Of a stretch of 11,568 nt of DNA, positions 1 to 6,893 are shown piece by piece. This DNA comes from Euperipatoides rowelli (Eukaryota > Onychophora > Udeonychophora > Euonychophora > Peripatopsidae). The notes beneath the pieces are model-generated. The model made no database searches and was not told where the DNA came from. It saw only the letters and a list, made by a program, of their open reading frames with translations. Every line of letters begins with the position of its first letter. Position 1 is the first letter of the stretch. The stretch is from NCBI GenBank assembly GCA_003024985.2, contig PXIH01S0000212.1; one strand, given 5' to 3'. A program made the translations under genes and the position numbers.

Positions 1-66
1 AAAGGGCCGCACTAGATGGCATATAGGGCCGCATGTGGCCCCCGGGCCGCGTGTTTGAGACCCCTG
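1..66 (-). mobile_element. hAT-type DNA transposon terminus (element continues off the left edge)
   Basis: Read on the minus strand, this block starts at position 66 with CAGGGGTCTCAAACACGCGG and continues into GC-rich, partly self-complementary sequence (GGGCC/GGCCC words). A CAGNG start followed by TCTCAAAC and GGCCC-rich subterminal DNA is familiar from animal hAT (Charlie-like) ends. The GC-rich block stops sharply at 66 and the following DNA is AT-rich, which fits an element boundary. The adjacent eight bases at 67-74 (CTCTAGAA) would be one copy of the 8-bp target duplication expected for hAT; the partner copy is off the window. No transposase is visible. Confidence 0.6.
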
Positions 67-317
67 CTCTAGAACCTCCCATATAATAATGACATCATTA
101 TTTTATTAGGTGGAAAACCCTGATCTTTAATATGAGACCCTGTTTATTAAGATACCTTGGTTGATTTAAATGCTATGACGTTTTGAATATGCGCTACAAA
201 ATATCAAGTGAATTTAGCACATTTTATTTTCTCCGGTATGTTTTCTTGATTTATAATTTGACTATTCTTTCAGGCCAAGGGTACTTTTTTTTTTAAATTA
301 AGTTAAAAATACTAATA
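67..317. other. Unannotated AT-rich DNA
   Basis: This stretch contains no convincing exon, RNA gene or repeat unit. A pyrimidine tract plus AG occurs near 275, but the open frame after it ends within a dozen codons, so I do not call an exon. Confidence 0.5.
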
Positions 318-435
318 CAGGTATCCCTCGTTTTACAAAGCTTAATGACACTAGGAGAACTGTTCGTAAGGCGAAAATTTGTAAATCGAACAACCTTTTA
401 CCATTAATTTAAATGGGCAAAATTTTAAAGCGTTC
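318..435 (+). mobile_element. Pogo/Tigger-like inverted-repeat end (no transposase seen)
   Basis: A TA dinucleotide at 316-317 is followed by CAGGTATCCCTCGTTTTAC, which resembles the TA-flanked starts of Tigger/pogo elements (CAGGxATxCCTCGTTTTAx). The next bases contain a TTCGTAAnnCGAAAAT motif and an AAAGCGTTCCAGACCCC stretch, both typical of subterminal DNA in such elements. I could not find a matching opposite end within the window. This may therefore be a solo end, a MITE fragment or a truncated copy. The family assignment rests on motif memory only. Confidence 0.45.
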
Positions 436-924
436 CAGACCCCTCAATAAATTAACCATTTTTCATTATACATTACGGTATGCTAAAATATCAAATACTG
501 AAATAAATAAAAAAAAAACATTCATTACCATGCACAGTAATGTAAGAAATACTGTTCAGTATCAAATAAATAAATAACTTAATCACTTAAAGCAAATTAG
601 GATAAACTATTACGTAAGTTTTTTTTTTTTTAATTACAGCACATTATGGAAATAGGCTGAATAAAGAAATAAAACTAAAGTTTTGTAAACTAGGTTTTTA
701 TTCCACGCTAAAAAATAAACTTACCACTTTATAAAAATTTAAACACAAAAATATGTACGTAGTGACAGTATAAAAGTAAAAAAAATAGGCTAATGTTGTT
801 TCTTTTTTCTTTTTATTGGAATAGAGTCCGCCATTGAAATGATATAAAATATAAACATTAATCCGGGACGATTGTGGTTCTGAAGATCTGATTGGCTTAA
901 AAAACGAGAGAATGAAGCCTGTGA

Positions 925-957
925 CAGGGTCAACAAAAGTTTCTTCTATTGACCCTG
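925..957. repeat. Short hairpin (9-bp perfect stem)
   Basis: CAGGGTCAA at 925-933 is the exact reverse complement of TTGACCCTG at 949-957. Looser pairing (CCTGTG with CACAGG) extends the stem outwards. The loop is about 15 bases. It lies in a locally GC-richer patch of unknown origin. Confidence 0.6.
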
Positions 958-1501
958 CCTGTGCCTCTTGTTTTCCGAACGTGAATCTCGCGATAACATT
1001 CGATAACAGCGCCAATTTTGTTTGAAATGTGGTGGCTGATTCAATTTCAGCTGATGCTGCTGCGTTGTTTCACCAGTTATTTTTCAACTGCTGTATGTAA
1101 AATGCTCACTTTTTAATTCTATCAAACAACCAAGGCTATCTTTTAAACCAATCTAATAGCAACACCTATATATTTTTTTTAAATCGTCATATAAAGATAC
1201 AGCCTTTGCTTAATGTGTGTCGTATAAACCGCTGAGATGCCATTTTGCCGTCTTACAAATCTAATCATTATTAATATAAATCATCCGCACTGTTGATGCT
1301 GAAAGATTCATTAAATACCTGTCAGATATCTTTCATCAGTATGCTTTATCACTTCAAGTTTCAGGTTAATGGGTAAGGCTTTTCTTGCTCCATTTTAGAT
1401 ATGTAATAACGTGTGTATGACAATAGGCTAAGTGTAAGTGTACTTTTAGCTTCCCTATTGCTGTATTGTACAGTATTTATTTATTCTATTTAACTAAACA
1501 T

Positions 1502-1538
1502 TGGGATCTTCGCCAATAAGGTGGTTCTCTAGATCCCA
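1502..1538. repeat. Short hairpin (8-bp perfect stem)
   Basis: TGGGATCT at 1502-1509 pairs exactly with AGATCCCA at 1531-1538 across a loop of 21 bases. Inside the loop, GCC and GGT/GGC words could add weak pairing. No function can be assigned; such stems are common in MITE-rich DNA. Confidence 0.55.
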
Positions 1539-1683
1539 CGTTACATAACTGGTAAAAAACATAATAAGTAGTGTACTATAGTGCTTACACTTGGCCTAAA
1601 ATTCCATATTTTTATTAATTAAAATTTTTCAAACCAAGATAAAATGTAACAATTCTCTATCAGTTATTTTTAAATTACTGGCA

Positions 1684-1805
1684 ATAAAAGGTTCGTAAAA
1701 GTGAAAATGTGTCCGTATGGCTATAAAAGGTTCGTAAAAACGAAAATGTGTTCGTAGTTTTGAAAATTTGGTATAAATTACTATTGTTCGTAAATGCGAA
1801 AATTC
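1684..1805 (+). repeat. Degenerate 20/39-bp tandem array of a GTTCGTAAnnnCGAAAAT motif
   Basis: Two 39-bp units start at 1684 and 1723; both begin ATAAAAGGTTCGTAAAA and continue with a GAAAATGTG core. Each is about two 20-bp half-units. Further degenerate copies follow at 1750-1769 (GTTCGTAGTTTTGAAAATTT) and 1786-1805 (GTTCGTAAATGCGAAAATTC). The core TTCGTAAnnnCGAA is nearly palindromic. A related copy lies in the element end at 362-380, so the array is probably subterminal transposon sequence amplified in tandem. Confidence 0.65.
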
Positions 1806-2184
1806 GTTTTTTTTTTCTTATATCAAGTCTTTTTTAGAATTCCCAAATAGTCCAAATTTTTTATTTCATTAAAAAAAATGTATGAATGTGTTTTCTAAGA
1901 AGTTTTAAATGTTTGTTAAATGCGCGTAGTTTTGAAAATATTAGCGGTTGTTGGTAGGCTTTGTTCAATTACGAAAAACGCGTAATTTGACGTCACTGCG
2001 ATCGAACACCACCAAACAACATAAAATTAAGCTTGGATTTTCTCCAGTTTGCTACCAGCCAGGGAAAACATTTTTGAGAAGTTTATAGTAAAAATTATCC
2101 GATTTTAATAATCTTTGCATAGATTTAAAGATAAATGATTATATTTATAGAAAACAATTTTTTTTTTCCAAATTATTTTTTTTC
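1806..2184. other. AT-rich DNA, nothing identified
   Basis: Poly-T and poly-A tracts dominate. Diverged words resembling the array to the left (GCGCGTAGTTTTGAAAAT near 1922 and ACGAAAAACGCGTAATTTG near 1971) suggest that the same repeat family extends here. No coding potential or RNA gene is visible. Confidence 0.4.
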
Positions 2185-2229
2185 CCGATTTTTGACAAAA
2201 AAACGATATTTTAAAAAAAGGGAACACTG
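2185..2229 (-). mobile_element. hAT-like terminus ending at 2229
   Basis: On the minus strand, position 2229 starts CAGTGTTCCCTTTTTTTAAA, followed by ATATCG and a T-run. CAGTGTTCCC is a common animal hAT inverted-repeat start (CAGNG consensus). The eight bases at 2230-2237 would be the target duplication. I found no matching plus-strand start upstream in the window, so the other end is lost or too diverged. The retrotransposon begins just to the right, so this end may mark an older neighbour or an insertion junction. Confidence 0.4.
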
Positions 2230-2307
2230 ATGTGCGTTATACTGTACATAACAAATGGATTTGAAAGGAAAGAACTGGAGATTGCAAACCTAGTTGACTT
2301 AGAGAAC

Positions 2308-3007
2308 TAAACATGGATAGCAACATGGAATGTGAGAGGATGTAGTGAAAAAGGAAAGAGACTATATAGACATAGTAATGTCAGATCTTAAGACTAGCGT
2401 TGACTGCCTTCAATAAACCCATCTGGCCATAGGAAGCTCGTTCATGGACAATTATAGTTATCATAGTGGAGCCCAAGATATTGCAGCCCAATACCGTGGA
2501 ATAGGAATATTAAGAGGGAGTGAAACATCAAAGTCAACAAATTTATTCCAACCAGTGACAGCTTATGCATGGCTTACTTAGAAATAGGGAGTAAAAAATG
2601 CACATTAATATCTGCACATGTTCCCAGTTCATCAGATACTCGACACATGGAGACATGATGTCAGCTGAAAAAAATTAATAGGAAGACAAGAGGTGGCGTT
2701 TCCGGATATTCCAGTGATCATTGCAGGAGACTTTAATGCACACATAGGAACTAAACTCAAACATGAAAAATGTAATGAAAATGGTAGGCAACTTAAACTA
2801 TTAGTATGGTTTGGACTAAACATACAAACAAGAAGCAAGTCAAAACGGTTCTAACAACATGGACAAACTAAAAATCAGAATCACAGATCAAATTCTAGCC
2901 AGGAAATAAGACAAAAGTGTATAAGTCACATACAGTAAGTGAAAAAAACAATAAAGGAAGTTTCCACAGATCACAAACTAATAAAAGCAGGAATAAAATG
3001 GAAGTAG
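2308..3007 (+). pseudogene. Broken AP-like endonuclease (EEP) domain of the RTE-like element
   Basis: In an active element this domain nicks the target DNA to prime reverse transcription. The start TWIATWNVRG is read at 2311. MSDLKTS..DCLQ follows in another frame. The codon where the family has its catalytic Glu (Q-E-T) is TAA at 2414-2416, directly before ACC CAT (TH). A YSYHSGAQD stretch and RGIGIL follow. The frame then shifts near 2570 to give AYLEIGSKKCTLISAHVPSS. It shifts again before IIAGDFNAHIG (2717-2749), the metal/substrate-binding motif. The C-terminal catalytic-His motif STDHKLI is at 2963-2983, and a stop follows at 3005. At least three frameshifts and several stops make it non-functional. 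Family identity is clear from motif order. Confidence 0.8.
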
Positions 3008-3059
3008 ACTACTGAAGATCTGATGCAGGATAAAAAGGAAGCCAAAAACCCAATAAAAG

Positions 3060-5116
3060 TGGAATCTTGAAAGGCTAAAAATACCAAGTGAGAAATTGAA
3101 TTTTCAGATGTATGCAAAAGCACTAAGAAACCAGGATGCACCAAAATTGGAACAAAATAAAGCAAGGTCTTGGGAAGAGGTGGTATCGTATACTCGACAA
3201 GAAACAGCAGCAACACTAAACAAACCATCTTCACCCAAATCACCTGGGAGAATGAAAGCCATGGCAGCAATGCTTAAAGCTCAGTACAACCACTACAGAA
3301 AGCCTGAAGATACAATGATCTGAAAGAGGCAATTGATAACAGACAAAAGGCATACAGAGATCATGAAGACCGGAAATATGAAAATTTCTTCCAAAATATT
3401 TTAAAGCTTCACCCCCTTCAAAGACTTCATCAGACATACAAGTTCCTAAAAAAGAACAAAAGAAGTAAAAAAACAGAGATTCATTCCATTGTCAAAATGG
3501 CAAGAAGAATTAGTGTTACTGGGAGGGGAAGAGATTGACCTAATAATGGAAAAAGACCACTGGCCAATTTCAAGTCCTGCCACAAAAAGAGAGATTGCGA
3601 TCAGAGTGAATGAATGGGAACCAAATTCAGTCCCAGGTTTGGATAGAATAAGTATGGAAATGCTCAAAGCAGCACCAATTGAAATAAAGAGTGACGTCAA
3701 AATCCTGACCAGAGCTTGGATAGAAAATGAAATCCCAGAACAGTGGACGACAATGATCCAAGTGACAATTCCAAAAATACAAAATCCCAAAACAACCAAA
3801 GACTACAGGTGAATAACACTGCAGTATTGCATACAAATTACATGCAAAACATATACTGAAGGCTCTAGATGAGTGTACAGAAACCCTACCTGCCTACCAA
3901 ACGGTCTTCCTACCAAATAGATCGGTAGATGATCATGTGTTCACAACAAGGAGAATTCTAAAGACTGGAGAGCGGGGGAAAGAAACTACGTGCTAATCAT
4001 AGTGCAATAGTCGCAATCTTAATATTCCAAAAAGTCCCATATTTCATTATAAATAGAATCATCAAGGCCTGCCTCTATGAAGTGATGGCAATATTATGGT
4101 ATGGTCAAGTAACAGACTTCAAAAGAAAGAAAATAGGAGTAAAGCAAGGATGTCCACTCTCACCTCGTCTTTTTACATGGGCCCTGCACGAAGCAATAGA
4201 GACCACAATGAAAGTGTTACCACAGTTCAATCTCATGCAAAACAATATGACATCCCCAATTTTACTAGCATTTGCAGATGACATTTTAATAATAGAAGAA
4301 GAAGAGGATAGTCAATGCTTATTAAAGGTACTAGTGCTTAACTTGGATTCAGTGGGGCTGAAACTCAACTGGGATAAATGTCAAATTATGATAAAAAAGA
4401 TCCAATGATTCCAAGGAGGGATGGAAAAAACAGAATTATATAAGAATAGGTGATTTCAAGTTCAAAAGAGTAAATTCACTGAAATATCTAGGAACTATTC
4501 TAACAAGTGATCTTGACAGGCTAGACACAACAAAACCAAGAATAAAGAAAGCATATCAAGCAATGTATGCCATGTTAAATTCACTGGGAAATCATAAGCT
4601 CACTTGGAACTTGATGAGAACTTTATATAACACAGTAATAACTCCCACGGCATTGCATGATATAAAAATGGCAGCTATGACGAAAGCTAACGGCAGCATT
4701 GAGACATATGGAAAGGGAAATAATTCAAAAGATAGCGCAAAGATGTAGAACGTTACCACCCAAACACAACACCTCAAAATTGCAGCCAAGTAAAACGATT
4801 GTCATACAGAATAAGATATTGGGCACTAATCAGCCGAAGGGAAAATAGGAGCATGATAGGAGCATCATTTCAGCTCAGAGCACCCTACAAGAAGGTAAAA
4901 AAATCATGCTTTACTTGGATCGACAGCCTGAAGAGAGACCTAAAGGAAGTCCCAAGCCCACCAGAGGGTTGGAAAGAAATAGCTAGGGACAAACACCGGA
5001 CAAAATAGAAATCAAAAGTATTATTTGACTGGGAAGAGTCTTCAGACAGCGAATCCTCTGACACAACAAAAGCAAAGAAGAGACGCCCACCCAAAAAGAA
5101 GAAAAATAAAAGGTAA
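3060..5116 (+). pseudogene. Broken reverse transcriptase region of the RTE-like element
   Basis: The linker frame begins near 3060 (WNLERLKIPSEKL). RT0-type sequence NSVPGLDRISMEMLK and EIPEQWTTMIQVTIPK..P.T.KDYR lies at 3489-3809; the Arg is followed by TGA. In the next frame YQTVFLPNRSVDDHVF appears (3832-3993). A third frame gives GVKQGCPLSP at 4136-4165, an intact FADD catalytic box at 4271-4282 and GLKLNWDKC. KYLGTILT is at 4482-4505 in yet another frame. The C-terminal part (4799-5116) has RIRYWALISRR, CFTWIDSLKRDL and GWKEIARDK, a stop at 5006, then an acidic patch and a Lys-rich tail. The motif A Asp expected near 4019-4045 is not readable (ILIFQKVPYF instead). Five or more frame changes mean it is dead. 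Confidence 0.85.
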
Positions 5117-5398
5117 AATATGGGAGGGGGGGGGTGAGAGTTAAGAGAATGATGAAGAAATAATTACAGGGTTTATAATTACACAACACAGGAACAAGAG
5201 CAAGGCGGAATAAATACATGAGCTGAAATAAGTAGGATAAGCTACTGAATGCAATGGAAAGCAAAAAGGAAGGAAGAAGAAAGGGGAAAACAATTGAAAT
5301 TGGAAAATCAAACAAGAACCAATATAGAAGAAACTAAATTTAATTATTAAATGTTTATTTGTTTTTCTGTCAAGTGTTATGTTGTGTAGTAATGTCAT
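5117..5398. other. Purine-rich tail, possibly 3' UTR of the RTE-like element
   Basis: The strand is A/G-rich and includes a run of nine G at 5126-5134. It carries no coding frame on the plus strand; minus-strand frames here are low-complexity Leu/Phe/Ser-rich readings of the purine tract. The composition matches the retrotransposon better than the T-rich DNA that follows 5345. I read it as the element's 3' UTR, but no terminal simple repeat or target duplication is identifiable, so the true 3' end is unknown. Confidence 0.4.
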
Positions 5399-5602
5399 GT
5401 GTCGTTCTATATAGGCTCTGTGCGGCTAGGTCGTATACTGTATAGCCCGTTAAACCGGGAGTTGGTTACTCTCACGGGGCCGGCAGTATTACTGACCGAT
5501 ACAAATCTGAAGGTTGATTTAGTCAGAAATACCCTATCTAAAAACAAGCAGCAATATCACAGATCAGAAAAACCTGGTGTTTTAACCAGAAAATTTAGTT
5601 AA
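5399..5602 (+). other. Unclassified 67-codon open frame
   Basis: A plus-strand frame runs from GTG at 5399 to TAA at 5600-5602 and is GC-richer than its surroundings in its first half. The reading (GSVRLGRILYSPLNRE, LVTLTGPAVLLTDTN) has mixed, protein-like composition with no low complexity. There is no ATG start. The bases before it (TATATAG, with AG at 5413-5414) could be a splice acceptor, but the pyrimidine tract is poor. CTGAAG followed by GTTGAT near 5513 could be a donor. I do not recognise the family. It may be an exon, a fragment of an unknown mobile element, or chance. A small CCCG...CGGG stem lies inside (about 5445-5459). Confidence 0.25.
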
Positions 5603-5818
5603 AATAACCAATTTCTCTTTGTTGTCTGGAGCGAAAGCTGAGACAGCCAAACTTTCCCTCAAGTATAATGAGCTTTTTAGAATAACTACTCAAATCTTGG
5701 AATTAGCTTGCCATATTTGTGTAATCGGATTATACTGTATTTTGGATTTAACTATATCTTAGACTTTACCCTATTTCACAAAAGAAACAGAAATTTATGA
5801 ACTAATATCTTGTTTCAG
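5603..5818 (+). other. Non-coding DNA ending in a strong splice acceptor
   Basis: No coding frame stands out. The last bases have the form of an intron end: a branch-point-like ACTAAT at about 5801-5806, then TCTTGTTTCAG with AG at 5817-5818. This supports the exon call that follows. Confidence 0.4.
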
Positions 5819-5991
5819 TCCAACCTAGCCAAACTATTGAAGAAAGTGGATTAAGCACCACAAGCCATTTTAATCATGGTTATGGTCTAGATACAAGGAG
5901 GTTGGTGATTCAGATTTACCAGAAGTCTTCTCTTCGTCAGATGCATCTTATCAAGAGTGATGAATCCTTATTTACTGATGAAGATTTTTGA
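5819..5991 (+). CDS. Candidate host terminal coding exon, product unknown
   Basis: Directly after the acceptor AG (5817-5818) a frame stays open for 57 codons to TGA at 5989-5991. The first two bases (TC) complete a codon carried over from the previous exon. The peptide (TIEESGLSTTSHFNHGYGLD, then RRLVIQIYQKSSLRQMH and an acidic end with DESLFTDEDF) is of mixed composition, unlike the Lys/Phe/Asn-rich chance frames nearby, and the block is GC-richer than the flanks. A canonical AATAAA follows about 195 bases after the stop. I do not recognise the family and see no domain. It is not SMYD5, whose exon lies 1.8 kb downstream on the same strand. If real, it ends a separate gene or an alternative transcript. 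A chance frame of this length in AT-rich DNA is not excluded. Confidence 0.4.
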
Positions 5992-6335
5992 AATTTCATT
6001 AAAGTAATGTCATTGAACACTTTGTGACATTATCCGGATTTGGGATGGTGATATAAAACAATTTAAATTATACATTTCATCAATTTAGTTTATTTAGCCG
6101 TTATATTTTTTTTTTCCTACTCTCCATCAGTCTAAGATTAGATCATTTCTAATATGGACAAATTAGTACGGTACTGAATACCTGAATAAATAGATTCTAT
6201 TGAACCTATGTTATACTATCCTTAGAAATGAATTGGAGATAGTTACTGACTTCTACAGTGTTTTTTTTTTCTTCAATCTGAGACTAGAAATATCAAGCAC
6301 CTTACAACCTAATCAGGGGTGAAAAAAAACTTTCT
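5992..6335 (+). other. Possible 3' UTR and downstream flank
   Basis: This is AT-rich DNA without coding potential. If the exon ending at 5991 is real, the part up to about 6205 would be its 3' UTR, ending after the AATAAA at 6185-6190. The remainder to 6335 holds poly-T and poly-A runs and nothing identifiable. Confidence 0.3.
6185..6190 (+). promoter_or_regulatory. Polyadenylation signal AATAAA
   Basis: This canonical hexamer lies about 195 bases downstream of the stop of the candidate terminal exon at 5819-5991. AATAAA is frequent by chance in AT-rich DNA (other copies occur in this window), so its weight comes only from its place after a splice acceptor and open exon. Confidence 0.3.
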
Positions 6336-6463
6336 GTTTTGGCCAGTTTGTACGGCTAATGGCAATTTAATTTAATTTCATCCTCCATTTTAGTATACCA
6401 ACTATTTTCAGCTTTTTTTTATTATTTAATTATTTGTTCAGCCACTACAAAACTGGCCAACAG
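6336..6463. repeat. Imperfect inverted repeat, MITE-like, about 128 bp
   Basis: The left arm near 6335-6357 reads CTGTTTTGGCCAGTTTGTACGGCT. The right arm at 6440-6463 is its imperfect reverse complement, AGCCACTACAAAACTGGCCAACAG. The arms agree over about 20 bases with small gaps and are joined by about 80 AT-rich bases. This resembles a small foldback element or MITE. No clear target duplication is visible and no family is recognised. Confidence 0.5.
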
Positions 6464-6529
6464 TTGTAGGTAGCAAACAAACAGTTTGTTGTAAAAATGT
6501 AGGTAAGATCATAATACTTTTTTATAGTT

Positions 6530-6893
6530 TTAATACGCCTCCACATGAGCACCATTTATGGCCTAGAGTACATCTGGTAGAAGTTCAATTTCTCCCCATG
6601 TTTTGTCTAATATCGCTTTGCAGACAGCCACAATAGCATCTGTTATCTTCAACTTCAATGTTATAACATCAGGTACTGGTGTTGATTAGACTCTTTGTAC
6701 ACTTCACATAATCCCACAGGAAAAAGTCAAGAGAGATTATGTCCTGCGATCATGGTGGCCTTAGTCCCACCCAATCCATCTGTCGGGAAAGGTGGCATTA
6801 AAAAAATTGTCAAACAATTAATCCCTCATGTGTTGTTGCACCGTCCTGCTGGAATATTACCTAAGATTACAACACAGACATATTGGAGCCGTT
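6530..6893 (-). pseudogene. Mariner-like transposase, C-terminal fragment, decayed
   Basis: Minus-strand reading shows, in order, FQQDGATTHEGLIV (QQDGATTH at 6828-6851), a RQMDWVGLRPP stretch, SQDIISLDFFLWDYVK ending at 6702, then an AIVAVCKAILDKTWGEIE helix and the C-terminal NGAHVEAY with a stop at 6530-6532. This matches the catalytic half of arthropod mariner-superfamily transposases (QQDGAxPH...WPPRSPDLTPLDFFLWGYVK...xNGAHIE). The two readable acidic residues (D in QDG and D in LDFFLW) are about 38 residues apart across the decay. A TGA sits within the PP-SQD motif, further stops and frame changes occur, and the N-terminal DNA-binding half is not found to the right. No inverted repeats are secure. 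It is a dead fragment. Confidence 0.75.

Larger units (their letters stand above)
436..1683. other. AT-rich DNA without a supported gene
   Basis: This 1.2-kb stretch contains poly-T/A runs and two small hairpins (listed separately). On the minus strand a 105-codon frame spans 698-1015. It becomes low-complexity and Tyr/Phe/Lys-rich after about 55 residues and matches no family I know, so I do not call it a gene. The more GC-rich part, about 890-1015, could be internal sequence of the element that starts at 318, but I see no proof. Confidence 0.45.
2230..5116 (+). mobile_element. Decayed RTE-like non-LTR retrotransposon (endonuclease plus reverse transcriptase)
   Basis: A single-ORF layout can be followed in order: an AP-type endonuclease (ATWNVRG start, GDFNAHIG, TDHKL), a linker, RT motifs (QGCPLSPRLF, FADD, KYLGTIL), then a C-terminal part with a W-rich zone and a Lys/Arg tail ending at 5116. 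Endonuclease directly upstream of RT with no ORF1, and the GVKQGxPLSPxLF and C-terminal W...D..W type motifs, point to the RTE clade. Clade assignment is from memory and tentative. All three frames are used in turn, with several in-frame stops, so the copy is dead. The exact 5' end is not defined; 2230 is the first base after the hAT-like end. The 3' UTR may extend beyond 5116. Confidence 0.8.

Noticed and set aside
269-310. Splice acceptor TTCTTTCAG with a following exon
   Set aside because: The frames after it close within about a dozen codons and the next bases are a T run.
698-1015. Minus-strand 105-codon open frame
   Set aside because: Only the first half has mixed composition; the rest is Lys/Tyr/Phe-rich low complexity. 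No family recognised, no splice or start context, and it overlaps a small hairpin.
2971-3270. Minus-strand Leu/Phe-rich frame that looks like a membrane protein
   Set aside because: It is the antisense of the RTE-like element's A-rich coding strand; hydrophobic antisense readings are expected. The same holds for the minus-strand frames at 3446-3799, 4592-4789 and 4885-5398.
5399-5500. tRNA-derived SINE head
   Set aside because: The sequences near 5411 and 5463 only loosely resemble box A and box B of a Pol III promoter and no tRNA fold can be made.
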